Of a stretch of 49,695 nt of DNA, positions 34,492 to 44,369 are shown in pieces (position 1 is the first letter of the stretch; every line of letters begins with the position of its first letter). The notes under the pieces were generated by a model. The model was not told the origin of the DNA and did not search any database. It was given only the letters and a program-made list of their open reading frames with translations. This DNA comes from Gammaproteobacteria bacterium (lineage in GTDB: Bacteria > Pseudomonadota > Gammaproteobacteria > Pseudomonadales > Pseudohongiellaceae). The position numbers were made by a program, and so were the translations under genes. The stretch lies in NCBI GenBank assembly GCA_002731775.1, contig PCCP01000123.1:1-49695 (forward strand), written 5' to 3'.

Positions 34492-36495
34492 CTATGGCCT
34501 GGTTTTCTCCAACAATATGTTGCCTAACCGATCCCGCTGCGCAGACCATCCAGATGCAACAAAGGTAGTAGAAGAGTATTCCGAAATTACTGCCGGGCCA
34601 ACTACTTCCTCACCGGGCCGCAGACTTGATGTGGTCACGATTTTTCTTTTCACTGCGTCATCATAGACCATCAAGGGGTCAAGTTTATTGCAACTACTCT
34701 CGACACTCACGGCTGGCAATACAAAACCCGGGTTCTCAAACACGACACTGACTCTTAATGTAACCAATTCCGTCGCGCCCCTATGGATGTAGCCGTAGCG
34801 TCGCCGGTGCAGCTGTTGAAACGCAGCCATCGCCTCCTGCCGGTTCGTCCAGGCCACATTCAAGGCATAAGATTGTCCAATATAGCGTATATCCACGGTG
34901 CGTCTGGCCGTCAGGGAATCGGCGCTGAGGCCTTCGAGGGCTAGCTGCTGGCGCCCTATCTGTTCCAGGGTGTCAAATTCAAAACCTAATTCAGCATCAT
35001 CGCAGCGGCCGGTTTCCAAGCTCAGAGTTTTGGAAAACTGTCGACCTCGATTGGCCACAACCATGCCCAGGGCAGAGAAAACACCGCCATGTACCGGCAC
35101 TATCGCCCTGCGCATAGACATTGCCTCCGCCAACGCACACACATGCAGGCCGCCGGCGCCGCCGAAACTGCTGAGTATGAATTCCCGGGGATCGTGGCCG
35201 CGATTTACCGAAATCAATCTAATCGCTTTGGCCATGTGCTCATTGGCAACACTGACAATGCCCTCGGCAACTTGCACGGCCGTCAACTCGGTTTTGTCGG
35301 CTAGTTTCTGGATGGCAGTTAAGGCCAGTCGCAGGTTCAGCCTCAGACCCCCTGCCAGGGCTAGCTCGGGCACCAGCCGACCCAGCACCAGATTGGCATC
35401 AGTTACCGTTGCCTCCGTGCCGCCTTTACCATAGCAGGCAGGGCCAGGATCGGCGCCGGCGGAGCGAGGCCCGACCTGCAACATGCCACCAGAATCGATG
35501 ACTGCGATGGAACCACCGCCAGCACCGATGCTATGCATGTCCACCATCGACACGGCGATGGGATATTGGGCGATGCTACCCTCGTTAGTGGTGCTTATCT
35601 CACCATCTACCAGTGCCACATCCGTAGATGTACCACCCATATCGAAACTGATAATCTTCTCCAGCCCTAGCTGAGCAGCGAGATATTCGACGGCAATGAG
35701 ACCGCCAGCCGGGCCGGATAACAGTAAATTGACGGCAAAATCCTCCGCCTGACTGGCGTCGATGGTTTCTCCACTTGACTGGATGATCTGCAAGGTAGAT
35801 TTGCCCAGCTGTTGCTGTAGTGCACGCAGATAACGCCCAACAATCGGTCCAAGTGAAGCGTTAAGCCAGGTAGCGATACCACGCTCATACTCCTTGTATT
35901 CAGGCAAAACTTGGGATGATCGACTCACGAAAGCCCGCAGACCGGCGTCGGCTATTGCTTCACAGATCGCTTTTTCGAAGCTGTCATCGATGAAGGAGAA
36001 CAGCAGATTAATCGCTACCGCATCAGGATCTATCGCCTTTATCTCTGCTATCAGCTGCCTTAACTCCGACGCAGACAGGGGTTCCAGGACCGAGCCGTCG
36101 GCCGCCAGTCGACCTCCGGTTTGCAGACAGAGTTCAGGCGCAACCGGGGGTGCTACCGCTTCAAATTCCAGCTGATAAAGCTGTGGCCGGGTCTGTCTTG
36201 CCAGTTGCAGCATATCGGCGAAACCATAGTTGGTCACGAAAACAGTTTTCGCACCTTTCGCCTCCAACACCGCATTGGTAGCGACGGTACTGCCGTGAAT
36301 AATGCCCAGGTCGCCGTTTTTCATTACCGACTCCAATCCCATCGCACGGATGCCCTCAAGAATCGCCTGTTCGGGAGCAGCGGGCGTGGAAAGCGCCTTG
36401 TGAATTTTGATGGCAATCGGCTGCTTGAATTCGACACAGACAAAATCGGTGAAAGTGCCGCCAGCATCGACGCCCAGAACTATTGGACTGGACAA
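34492..36495 (-). CDS. Hydantoinase/oxoprolinase family protein, subunit A
   Basis: 667 aa with an ASKHA-type ATPase fold: phosphate-1 motif GVDAGGTFTDF at the N-terminus, STVATNAVLEAKGA, SGPAGG in the middle and DMGGTSTDVALVDG. These mark HyuA-type ATP-dependent hydantoinases/5-oxoprolinase A subunits. The start appears to be TTG at 36495, directly before SSPIVLGVDAGG; no ATG lies in frame upstream. No HyuB partner is adjacent. It is divergent from mutM with a short shared upstream region. The 248 nt downstream (34244-34491) show nothing assignable. Confidence 0.85.
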   Translation of the reverse strand: MSSPIVLGVDAGGTFTDFVCVEFKQPIAIKIHKALSTPAAPEQAILEGIRAMGLESVMKNGDLGIIHGSTVATNAVLEAKGAKTVFVTNYGFADMLQLARQTRPQLYQLEFEAVAPPVAPELCLQTGGRLAADGSVLEPLSASELRQLIAEIKAIDPDAVAINLLFSFIDDSFEKAICEAIADAGLRAFVSRSSQVLPEYKEYERGIATWLNASLGPIVGRYLRALQQQLGKSTLQIIQSSGETIDASQAEDFAVNLLLSGPAGGLIAVEYLAAQLGLEKIISFDMGGTSTDVALVDGEISTTNEGSIAQYPIAVSMVDMHSIGAGGGSIAVIDSGGMLQVGPRSAGADPGPACYGKGGTEATVTDANLVLGRLVPELALAGGLRLNLRLALTAIQKLADKTELTAVQVAEGIVSVANEHMAKAIRLISVNRGHDPREFILSSFGGAGGLHVCALAEAMSMRRAIVPVHGGVFSALGMVVANRGRQFSKTLSLETGRCDDAELGFEFDTLEQIGRQQLALEGLSADSLTARRTVDIRYIGQSYALNVAWTNRQEAMAAFQQLHRRRYGYIHRGATELVTLRVSVVFENPGFVLPAVSVESSCNKLDPLMVYDDAVKRKIVTTSSLRPGEEVVGPAVISEYSSTTFVASGWSAQRDRLGNILLEKTRP

Positions 36496-36586
36496 ACTCG
36501 TGTTACCACTTATATTGGGCTTAATGCAGGATTATAACTGCTGTCGAATAACACACCTATCATTGCTGAACAGATTGGAGGCAGGC

Positions 36587-37402
36587 TTGCCCGAGTTGCC
36601 CGAAGTAGAAACGACCCGCAAGGGGATTATGCCTCATGTCCAAAACCGGAGGGTGCAAGAGGTGGTGATTCGGCAGTCAAAATTGCGCTGGCCGGTTTCG
36701 CCTGAACTGCGCGAGGAGATGACAGGACAATGTATTACTTCGGTGCGGCGGCGCGGGAAGTACCTTCTGCTTGGCACCGGTGGCGGTACCTTGCTAGTGC
36801 ACCTGGGCATGTCTGGAAGCCTGAGAATCCTGGCCCATAATCAAGTTGCCGAGAAACATGACCACATCGACATCATACTCGAGGGCGACAAACTTCTGCG
36901 CTATACCGACCCGAGAAGATTCGGCTGCATGTTATGGCTGCGTGGCGATATCTACTCTCACGAATTATTACGCGCCTTAGGCCCCGAGCCTTTGGGGGTG
37001 GATTTCAGTGGTATCGTGTTATTTCAGAAAAGCAGGCTGCGCAAGACCCCGGTCAAGTGCTTCATCATGGACAGTCACATCGTTGTCGGCGTCGGCAATA
37101 TTTACGCCAATGAAGCCCTGTTTCTGGCCGCTATCAATCCCAAGATAGCTGCCGGCAAGATTAGCCGGCAGCGCTATCAAAACCTGGTCCGCTGCATAAA
37201 AGATATTCTGCAACAGGCGATCGAGCTTGGTGGCACAACGCTGAGGGATTTTACCGGCAGCGATGGCAAACCGGGCTATTTCAAACAGGCCCTGCGAGTG
37301 TACGGGCGGGGTGGGCTGGCATGTACATCCTGCCAGCAGAATCTTAAGGAAATTCGATTGGGGCAGCGCAGTACGGTGTACTGCACCAGGTGCCAACGAT
37401 AA
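36587..37402 (+). CDS. mutM: Formamidopyrimidine-DNA glycosylase
   Basis: About 271-aa base-excision repair enzyme that removes 8-oxoguanine and Fapy lesions with AP-lyase activity. The start must be the TTG at 36587: it gives Met-Pro-Glu-Leu-Pro-Glu-Val-Glu-Thr, placing the catalytic Pro at position 2, with GGAGG 8 nt upstream. Further motifs are HLGMSGSLRI, YTDPRRFG, the H2TH region GVGNIYANEALF and a C-terminal zinc finger CTSCQQ...CTRCQ. It converges with coaD, with 47 nt between the stops. Confidence 0.96.
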   Translation: MPELPEVETTRKGIMPHVQNRRVQEVVIRQSKLRWPVSPELREEMTGQCITSVRRRGKYLLLGTGGGTLLVHLGMSGSLRILAHNQVAEKHDHIDIILEGDKLLRYTDPRRFGCMLWLRGDIYSHELLRALGPEPLGVDFSGIVLFQKSRLRKTPVKCFIMDSHIVVGVGNIYANEALFLAAINPKIAAGKISRQRYQNLVRCIKDILQQAIELGGTTLRDFTGSDGKPGYFKQALRVYGRGGLACTSCQQNLKEIRLGQRSTVYCTRCQR

Positions 37403-37449
37403 AACCGGCGTGGATAACAGCCGGGGGATTTGCCCTATGCAGTACCGGT

Positions 37450-37938
<489 letters not shown>

Positions 37939-37978
37939 TTATTGCGCTACGGTACATTCTAACGAATTGCTTATGTAA

Positions 37979-38023
37979 GGGCACCTCTGAATAATACAGT
38001 AATGTCTCAGCGAGTCTTGAAGC
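37979..38023 (+). repeat. Dispersed repeat, copy B
   Basis: Reads GGGCACCTCTGAATAATACA then GTAATGTCTCAGCGAGTC. The first 28 bases match the copy at 43198 with only two differences. It lies between rsmD and coaD, inside a 184-nt spacer that in many relatives is much shorter. Its first bases follow TAA, similar to the TAG junctions of the other copies. It could be a mobile-element end or MITE remnant. Confidence 0.6.
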
Positions 38024-38110
38024 ATTTAGTTGCAAGGCACGCTTCTGCCGGCAAAGCTTCCGCTCTCTGCTCGCGCTCCTCACCTACAACCATGCGTCAT
38101 TGTTTTATTG

Positions 38111-38692
38111 CTATTCCTGAAGATAAAGATAATAGGCGACAGATCCAGCTCGCTTGCTCTTTAACATTGACCAGCTCGCCGGCATCTCCTCGGCGTCAAG
38201 AGGGGTGCCTGACTCGACATAGATTCTGCAAGGCCTCTTTAACAACCGGCTATTGGCCAACTGTCTACAGACCTTGCTTATCAAATTATCAGCAAAAGGG
38301 GGGTCGAGAAAAACCAGCCCAAACTGGCGCAGCGGGTTTTTTTGCTGGCCGATCCACTGGCAAACATCGATACAGTTTATTTCGGCGTTGCAGATATTCA
38401 GGCGTTCAACGTTCTGCAGTATGGCCCCGCTCGCCGCGGCATTGACTTCCACAAAAACCACGCCCTCCGCGCCCCGGGAAAATGCTTCCACCCCCAGCGC
38501 CCCACTGCCCGCAAACAGATCGAGGCAATACTCCCCTTGCACTTCATTGCGTATCCAGTTAAACAGGGTTTCCCGGGTTTTCTCTGCCGTGGGCCGCAGC
38601 CCTGCTACTTCCGGAAAGTCCAGTTTGCTCTTGCGCAGGCTGCCGCCAATTATTCTGACGCTGTTGCGCCTGTGTGCTGTCTTCCTGTTCAT
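38111..38692 (-). CDS. rsmD: 16S rRNA (guanine(966)-N2)-methyltransferase
   Basis: 193-aa SAM-dependent enzyme that modifies G966 in the small-subunit head. The motifs are RIIGGSLRKSKLDFP, GLRPTAEKTRETLFNWI, the SAM-binding LDLFAGSGALGVEAFSRGA and the catalytic LDPPF. The ATG at 38692 starts MNRKTAHRRNSVRIIGG, a better N-terminus than the frame extending to 38740. It is divergent from ftsY across about 247 nt, as in Pseudomonas and E. coli. Confidence 0.94.
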   Translation of the reverse strand: MNRKTAHRRNSVRIIGGSLRKSKLDFPEVAGLRPTAEKTRETLFNWIRNEVQGEYCLDLFAGSGALGVEAFSRGAEGVVFVEVNAAASGAILQNVERLNICNAEINCIDVCQWIGQQKNPLRQFGLVFLDPPFADNLISKVCRQLANSRLLKRPCRIYVESGTPLDAEEMPASWSMLKSKRAGSVAYYLYLQE

Positions 38693-38939
38693 ATCGCCGC
38701 TGGGTGTAAAAGTTGATGCAAGCGCTGTGGGCTGCATCATAAACCTATCGAGGCCGGACCACGAAATTTTACAGCCGCCTTTCGACCAATGCTTCCTCGC
38801 GCCGTATCACCGCTGCGACCGCAGCACCCAAGATCGAGTATTCGAAGCCTTCAAGCTGCAGGGAGACCATAGATCAGGGCTACTCCCTAGTGGTAGCATA
38901 ACGCTCCCCGTAAACTTGAATTTCCGAGTCTCTATTCAA

Positions 38940-39968
38940 ATGTTTGGCCTTGGCAACAAGCAAATGCCGGTGAAACCGGCTATGAAAGCGAATAGCGCTG
39001 GTGCTGAAGGGCTTGTGAAAGCTGTTACTAAAGAAGCTGCAAGCGAACACAATACTTTAATTGGCCGCCTCAGGCAGGGCTTAAGTAAAACCCGCAGCAG
39101 ACTCAGTGAAGGGATTAATAGTTTATTGCTAGGTGAGAAGGCCATCGACGCCGACTTGCTCGATAGTATTGAAGCACAACTGTTGTCTGCGGACCTTGGC
39201 CTGGAGGCAACAGACCAGATCATTGCCGCGCTCAAGAGCCGCCTGGACCGAAAACAGTTAGCCGATCCTGCAGCGTTCCTGCAGGGACTCAAGCATGAGC
39301 TTACACAAATTTTACAGCCCTGTGACATTCCCCTGAGTGTGGCGTCAGAGCATAAGCCGTTTGTGATTCTATTGGTCGGAGTGAATGGCGTTGGCAAAAC
39401 AACTACTGCTGGCAAATTGGCCAAACACTTCAAATCGCAAGGTTGTGGGGTAATGCTTGCCGCCGGTGATACGTTCAGGGCGGCTGCCGTAGAACAGCTG
39501 CAAGTTTGGGGTGAACGCAACGATGTGCCAGTTGTGGCGCAGGCGAGTGGCGCCGACAGTGCGTCTGTTATCTTCGACGCCTATCAGTCGGCCAAGGCGA
39601 GAAAGATCGACATTCTAATTGCCGATACTGCGGGTCGTCTCCATACCAGGGACAATCTCATGCAGGAACTGGAGAAGATTGTCAGAGTGTTGAAAAAACA
39701 GGATCAGCGGCTGCCCGATGAAACCCTGTTGGTGCTGGATGCCAGCACCGGTCAGAATTCGCTCAACCAGGCAGAAAGCTTTCACGCCTGTGTCAATATT
39801 TCGGGGCTGGCCCTGACCAAACTCGATGGCACCGCCAAAGGTGGCGTGGTGTTCGCGATCGCCAAGCGCCTGGGCTTACCGATTCGATTTATCGGTGTCG
39901 GCGAACAGGCCGACGATTTAAGACCCTTTGCAGCAGCCGAATTCGTGGACGCCATTTTCTCTGAATGA
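38940..39968 (+). CDS. ftsY: Signal recognition particle receptor FtsY
   Basis: About 342-aa SRP GTPase that docks ribosome-nascent chains to SecYEG. The NG domain is complete: G1 GVNGVGKTTTAGKLA, DTFRAAAVEQL, DTAGRLHTRDNLMQEL, TKLDGTAKGG and the final [11 protein letters not shown]. The acidic A domain is nearly absent (about 50 residues of basic/neutral sequence before the N domain), shorter than E. coli (497 aa). The ATG at 38940 is chosen; the frame upstream to 38253 overlaps rsmD on the other strand and is not coding. The stop overlaps the ftsE start as ATGA. Confidence 0.95.
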   Translation: MFGLGNKQMPVKPAMKANSAGAEGLVKAVTKEAASEHNTLIGRLRQGLSKTRSRLSEGINSLLLGEKAIDADLLDSIEAQLLSADLGLEATDQIIAALKSRLDRKQLADPAAFLQGLKHELTQILQPCDIPLSVASEHKPFVILLVGVNGVGKTTTAGKLAKHFKSQGCGVMLAAGDTFRAAAVEQLQVWGERNDVPVVAQASGADSASVIFDAYQSAKARKIDILIADTAGRLHTRDNLMQELEKIVRVLKKQDQRLPDETLLVLDASTGQNSLNQAESFHACVNISGLALTKLDGTAKGGVVFAIAKRLGLPIRFIGVGEQADDLRPFAAAEFVDAIFSE

Positions 39969-40639
39969 TCAAATTTGACAATGTCAGCAAGCGCTACACC
40001 GGCGGTCATGAAGCGCTTAGTGCTATCAGCTTCGAAATCGGCACCGGGGAAATGGCATTTATCACCGGTCGTTCCGGTGCGGGCAAAAGCTCGTTGCTGA
40101 AATTAATCCTCGCCATGGAACGCGCCAGCACCGGTGCGCTCTTCGTCGATGGGGTAAATATCAACCGGCTCTCGAGGCGACAGATAGCACAGCACCGTCG
40201 CAAGATCGGCGCAGTATTTCAGGATCACCAACTCCTGTTCGACAGATGTGTATTCGACAACGTCGCCTTACCCCTGGAAATCTGTGGGTACTGGCCCCAG
40301 GATGCCCGTCGCAGAGTACGGGCTGCCCTGGATAAGGTCGACCTGTTGCGGAAGGAGCGCCTGTACCCGGAAATGCTGTCAGGGGGAGAGCAGCAGAGGG
40401 TGGGCATCGCCAGGGCAGTGGTGAATAGACCCAGCATCATTCTCGCCGACGAGCCCACCGGCAACCTGGACCCGGATCTGTCCGCCGATGTGATGAACGT
40501 GTTTCAGCAGTTTCGGGACGTGGGGGTGAGTTTGCTGGTAGCAAGCCACGATATCTCTCTAATTTCTAATCTTGACTGCCGCACTATTACGTTGGAAGCG
40601 GGGAAAATCACCGAAGACTACCGCGGCGGGGGCGGCTGA
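39965..40639 (+). CDS. ftsE: Cell division ABC transporter ATP-binding protein FtsE
   Basis: 224-aa ATPase of the FtsEX complex that controls septal peptidoglycan hydrolase activation. It has Walker [14 protein letters not shown], a Q-loop in VFQDHQLL, the signature [19 protein letters not shown], Walker [13 protein letters not shown] and the H-loop SHD. The start overlaps the ftsY stop by 4 nt and its stop overlaps the ftsX start by one base. Confidence 0.96.
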   Translation: MIKFDNVSKRYTGGHEALSAISFEIGTGEMAFITGRSGAGKSSLLKLILAMERASTGALFVDGVNINRLSRRQIAQHRRKIGAVFQDHQLLFDRCVFDNVALPLEICGYWPQDARRRVRAALDKVDLLRKERLYPEMLSGGEQQRVGIARAVVNRPSIILADEPTGNLDPDLSADVMNVFQQFRDVGVSLLVASHDISLISNLDCRTITLEAGKITEDYRGGGG

Positions 40640-41601
40640 TGAAATCCCAGAGCTCGCAGCGCAGCCATAGCAATCAGCGTCGAGCTTCCCCATCTTTATC
40701 TACTTGGGTGCAAATTCATCGCAAGACTGCGCTGCAGTCATGGCAACGGCTACTGAAAACACCGGCGTCCAGCTTCGCCACTGTTTTCGTCATAGCCGTC
40801 GGCCTGCTGTTGCCGGCGCTTCTGTACGGAGTAAGCGCTAACCTCAGCTCAGTTCTCGACAACCTCAACGGCACTGCCCAGATAAGTCTGTTCATGGATA
40901 ACGGCAGCACTGCAAGTGAATTACGGCGGCTTAGTGAGGACTTACTGTCGGATCATGCCATAAGCAGTGTTGCGCTCATTAGCAGTGAACAGGCTCTCGA
41001 GGAGTTTAGCGCCGCCACCGGCCTATCTGATCTCAGCCAACAATTGTCTGACAATCCCTTGCCAGCCACACTCGTGGTTACGCCAGTGAACGCTGATCCC
41101 GAGTCCGTGGCCACACTTGCCGCCAGGCTAGAGGGTACGTCCCATGTCGAACTGGTGCGAGTCGACAGTCAGTGGATTCAGCGTCTGGCTGCCGCCTCCC
41201 AGCTGGTTGCGGTAAGTGGGCAAATACTCACTATTGTGGTTGTGCTGGGGTTGTTCTTCATCGTTGGCAACACCATCAGGCTGGCGATAGAGAATCGACG
41301 GGATGAAATCACGGTGGTGAAGCTGGTGGGTGGTACCGATGCTTTTGCCGCCCGGCCATTCCTGTACAGCGGCATGTACTATGGCCTTGGGGGAGGCATG
41401 CTCGCAACTGTGTTGCAGTTTGCGATATTTATTGGCTTTAATTCGGCCCTGCAGGATCTGTTGCAGCTGTATGAGAGTAATTTCCACTTGCAAGGCTTCG
41501 GTTTCACCAGCAGCGCCGCACTGGTGTTGGGAGGCGGTGCCATTGGCTGGCTTGGAGCGGTACTGGCCAGTTTCAGACAGATTGCGGCGATCAGCCCCTG
41601 A
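40639..41601 (+). CDS. ftsX: Cell division protein FtsX
   Basis: 320-aa permease-like partner of FtsE. An N-terminal cytoplasmic stretch is followed by a first membrane helix (about 45-65, FVIAVGLLLPALLYGV), an extracytoplasmic domain (about 66-190) and three more helices, including VVVLGLFFIVGNTIRLAIENRRDEI, the FtsX-domain hallmark. It connects the cytoplasmic ATPase to periplasmic EnvC-type activators. The gene is immediately downstream of ftsE. The 240-nt gap to rpoH probably holds rpoH promoters, which I cannot place confidently. Confidence 0.94.
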   Translation: MKSQSSQRSHSNQRRASPSLSTWVQIHRKTALQSWQRLLKTPASSFATVFVIAVGLLLPALLYGVSANLSSVLDNLNGTAQISLFMDNGSTASELRRLSEDLLSDHAISSVALISSEQALEEFSAATGLSDLSQQLSDNPLPATLVVTPVNADPESVATLAARLEGTSHVELVRVDSQWIQRLAAASQLVAVSGQILTIVVVLGLFFIVGNTIRLAIENRRDEITVVKLVGGTDAFAARPFLYSGMYYGLGGGMLATVLQFAIFIGFNSALQDLLQLYESNFHLQGFGFTSSAALVLGGGAIGWLGAVLASFRQIAAISP

Positions 41602-41841
41602 GCCCGGTCGCAGCTGTCGACGGAATTGTTGGGATGCCCTTGAAAAATGAGAATTCGGCCCCACCATTGATGACGGATCAATGATTGGGCTGTTAACTCG
41701 GGCGTTATGGTAGACTAAAGGTTGCTGTGAGGCGCGAAGATTGCAGTCTCTGAGATAGCCACGAGATGGCGAATTGAAAGCGGAAATGCTAAACTGGGGT
41801 CTCCTGTAGTAATCGATACCGCTTTAAAGGAATGTGAAGAA

Positions 41842-42702
41842 ATGAGTACCGGGAAAGGCTTACAAGTTATTAGCCCAACTGCGCCGGGTAGCGATCTGAC
41901 TGCCTACATTGCATCGGTGAACAGCATTGCTGTGTTGACACCTGAGCAGGAACGCGAACTCGCCCGGCAGTATTACTATGACGACAACGTAGACGCCGCG
42001 CGCCAACTGGTGCTGGCCCATTTGCGCTTCGTGGTACACATGGCCAAGACTTTTTCCGGCTATGGGCTCTCCCAGGCAGACCTGATCCAGGAAGGCAACG
42101 TCGGCCTGATGAAAGCAGTGAAACGTTTCAATCCTGAAGTGGGTGTGCGCCTCGTCTCCTTCGCGGTGCATTGGATCAAGGCCGAAATGCATGAATACAT
42201 CTTACGCAACTGGCGCATCGTCAAGATAGCGACCACCAAGGCGCAACGAAAATTGTTCTTCAATCTTCGCAGCTCCAAGAAACGCCTCGGTTGGTTAAAC
42301 AACGAAGAAACCCAAGCAGTTGCCGAGGACTTGGGCGTCGATGCCAAGGTCGTCCGGCAGATGGAAGGGCGAATGTCTGCCTATGACACCGCCTTCGATG
42401 CCGACATCGATAGTGATGATGAAACCGCCTATCGTGCACCAGCATATTACCTTGAAGATCAAAACTCAGACCTAGCCGCCAGCGTGGAAAATGCGCAGTG
42501 GGAGGAACTTACCAACAACAGTCTGCACGCGGCCATGGCAAAGCTGGATGAACGCAGCAAAGATATTCTCAACAGCCGCTGGTTGACTGATAACAAGACG
42601 ACCTTGCATCAGTTGGCCGACAAATACAGCGTATCTGCCGAAAGAATTCGACAGCTGGAAAAGAACGCCATGAACAAGATCAAGGCCAGCATGGCTGCCT
42701 GA
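41842..42702 (+). CDS. rpoH: RNA polymerase sigma-32 (heat shock) factor
   Basis: 286-aa alternative sigma factor for heat-shock promoters. Region 2 reads [19 protein letters not shown] with [38 protein letters not shown]. The QRKLFFNLR stretch is the RpoH box that separates it from RpoD and RpoS. Region 4 ends with [28 protein letters not shown] lies upstream of the ATG. It follows ftsYEX as in other gammaproteobacteria and ends at a strong terminator. Confidence 0.96.
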   Translation: MSTGKGLQVISPTAPGSDLTAYIASVNSIAVLTPEQERELARQYYYDDNVDAARQLVLAHLRFVVHMAKTFSGYGLSQADLIQEGNVGLMKAVKRFNPEVGVRLVSFAVHWIKAEMHEYILRNWRIVKIATTKAQRKLFFNLRSSKKRLGWLNNEETQAVAEDLGVDAKVVRQMEGRMSAYDTAFDADIDSDDETAYRAPAYYLEDQNSDLAASVENAQWEELTNNSLHAAMAKLDERSKDILNSRWLTDNKTTLHQLADKYSVSAERIRQLEKNAMNKIKASMAA

Positions 42703-42715
42703 ATCTGGTTTCAAG

Positions 42716-42746
42716 AAAAGCCGCGATTTACTCGCGGCTTTTTTTT
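42716..42746 (+). terminator. Rho-independent terminator after rpoH
   Basis: An 11-bp stem, AAAAGCCGCGA paired with TCGCGGCTTTT, closes a five-base TTTAC loop. It is followed by a T-run ending at 42746. It lies 14 nt after the rpoH stop codon, and the layout is textbook. Confidence 0.92.
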
Positions 42747-42811
42747 GCCAAAGATTGAATCGAACTGGCGTGACACTTGAATCCCTGCCCAGTCCAATCC
42801 ACAATGAAGTT

Positions 42812-43198
42812 GTGGTGCCAAAAATTCTCATATTACTTGCCAGCGTCAACGGATTTATTGCGGTCTCTCTGGGTGCTTTTGCAGCCCATGGACTCAAGAC
42901 CAGATTGAGTACAGAGATGCTCAATACGTTCCAGACCGGCGTTCAGTATCAGATGGTTCACGCCCTGGCGCTGTTAGGTGTAGGTGTGTTGGCGCTAAGT
43001 TTTCCCAACGCAGTCCTGCCTAAAATCAGCGGCTATTTGTTTATGCTGGGCATCATCCTGTTTTCTGGCAGTCTTTATGTCTTGAGCGTGACCGGGATTA
43101 GATGGCTCGGTGCCATCACTCCCATCGGGGGGATTGCGCTGCTGGCGGGCTGGGGATGCCTGTGCTGGTTCGCGCTGAGTCAGCAGTTTGAAGTCTAG
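42812..43198 (+). CDS. DUF423 family small membrane protein (YgdD-like)
   Basis: About 128 aa with four hydrophobic helices. The family pattern is clear: ASVNGFIAVSLGAFAAHGLK near the N-terminus, FQTGVQYQMVHALALL and GIILFSGSLYVLSVTG, with TPIGGIALLAGW at the end. Function is unknown in the family. The frame is open to 42755, but GTG at 42812 or 42815 places the protein start beside PKILILLASVNG, matching relatives and clear of the rpoH terminator. The final base of its TAG stop is the first base of dispersed repeat copy C. Confidence 0.85.
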   Translation: MVPKILILLASVNGFIAVSLGAFAAHGLKTRLSTEMLNTFQTGVQYQMVHALALLGVGVLALSFPNAVLPKISGYLFMLGIILFSGSLYVLSVTGIRWLGAITPIGGIALLAGWGCLCWFALSQQFEV

Positions 43199-43232
43199 GG
43201 TACCTCTGAATAATACAGTGATGCCCTAGAGG
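43198..43232 (+). repeat. Dispersed repeat, copy C
   Basis: Reads GGGTACCTCTGAATAATACA then GTGATGCCCTAGAGG. It matches copy B (37979) over its first 28 bases with two changes, then diverges. It begins at the last base of the DUF423 gene stop codon and lies in the leader of thiS. Confidence 0.58.
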
Positions 43233-43290
43233 CGCGGCAACAGAAATAGTTCGACTCGACTAGTTCGGCAACAGAGTCAGAGATCAGTCC

Positions 43291-43491
43291 ATGCAAATTA
43301 TTGTTAACGACCGCCAGCACGAAGTGGATGCCCGTTCTAACCTGCAACAATTACTGCAGGAGTTGGGTATCACCGGAGGGCGTATCGCGGTTGAGCTCAA
43401 CGGGGAGATTGTACCGAGAAGCGGCTTCAAGCGATGCCTGCTACACGGTGGCGACAGCATCGAAATCGTGCAAGCCATTGGCGGCGGCTAA
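43291..43491 (+). CDS. thiS: Sulfur carrier protein ThiS
   Basis: 66-aa ubiquitin-like carrier that delivers sulfur for the thiazole ring of thiamine. It has the beta-grasp start [14 protein letters not shown] and ends in GGG, supplying the C-terminal Gly-Gly that becomes a thiocarboxylate. ThiG is encoded 41 nt downstream. No thiF or thiH is in the window. Confidence 0.93.
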   Translation: MQIIVNDRQHEVDARSNLQQLLQELGITGGRIAVELNGEIVPRSGFKRCLLHGGDSIEIVQAIGGG

Positions 43492-43532
43492 ACAGCCGGT
43501 ACAAGATAAGCAATAGCCGAAGTGAACAGTTA

Positions 43533-44324
43533 ATGAACCCAAACTCAGCAGATAATTTAGTCATCGCAGGAAAACCCTATTCCTCGAGACTTATCATCGG
43601 CAGCGGTAAATACAAAGATTTTCAGCAGAATCTGGCGGCCCTGGAAAACTGCAACGCCGAAATCATTACGGTTGCCATTCGACGGGTAAATCTCGGTCAA
43701 AACGCGGATGAGCCCAGCCTGCTGGAAGTTATCTCCCCGCAGAAGTACACCATATTGCCAAACACCGCCGGTTGTTACACTGCCGAGGACGCGGTTCGAA
43801 CCTGTCGCATGGCCAGAGAGCTGCTGGACGGACACCAGTTGGTAAAACTGGAAGTGCTCGGCGACCAGAAGACCTTGTACCCCAATGTCACCGAGACCTT
43901 GCTCGCTGCGGAAACACTGGTGAACGATGATTTCGAGGTAATGGTCTATACCAGTGATGACCCCTTGATCGCGAAACGGCTGGAACAGATCGGCTGTGTA
44001 GCGGTGATGCCACTAGGTGCACCTATAGGCTCTGGACTGGGCATCAGAAACCCCCACAATATCCGCCTTATTCTGGAGAATGCCGAGGTTCCAATCATTG
44101 TCGATGCCGGGGTCGGCACGGCGTCCGATGCCAGCATCGCCATGGAGTTGGGTTGTGACGGGGTGCTGATGAATACCGCCATCGCCGAGGCCAAGGACCC
44201 AGTGCTCATGGCCTCCGCCATGAAAAAGGCGGTGGAATCCGGACGGGAAGCTTTCCTGGCGGGACGAATGCCACGTCGACTTTACGCCAGCGCATCTTCA
44301 CCCGTCGATGGCGTCTTTTTTTAA
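43533..44324 (+). CDS. thiG: Thiazole synthase ThiG
   Basis: 263-aa TIM-barrel enzyme that forms the thiazole phosphate carboxylate of thiamine from 1-deoxy-D-xylulose 5-phosphate, glycine imine and ThiS-thiocarboxylate. The motifs are [13 protein letters not shown], the Schiff-base Lys in [24 protein letters not shown] and [11 protein letters not shown]. The ATG at 43533 starts [18 protein letters not shown]; the frame open upstream overlaps thiS and is not used. A weak ACGCCA/TGGCGT hairpin with a T-run (44284-44322) overlaps its 3' end and might terminate transcription. Confidence 0.95.
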   Translation: MNPNSADNLVIAGKPYSSRLIIGSGKYKDFQQNLAALENCNAEIITVAIRRVNLGQNADEPSLLEVISPQKYTILPNTAGCYTAEDAVRTCRMARELLDGHQLVKLEVLGDQKTLYPNVTETLLAAETLVNDDFEVMVYTSDDPLIAKRLEQIGCVAVMPLGAPIGSGLGIRNPHNIRLILENAEVPIIVDAGVGTASDASIAMELGCDGVLMNTAIAEAKDPVLMASAMKKAVESGREAFLAGRMPRRLYASASSPVDGVFF

Positions 44325-44369
44325 TTTGAATACCGCCGCTCCCCGCACTAATTTGTCGGTGCAGCCGCC

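Noticed and set aside
38253-38939. N-terminal extension of FtsY from 38253
   Set aside because: This stretch is mostly antisense to rsmD, and its translation does not resemble an FtsY A domain.
43199-43290. TPP riboswitch upstream of thiS
   Set aside because: The conserved CTGAGA and other thi-box elements are not visible; only a short GACTC/GAGTC pairing and a dispersed repeat are seen.
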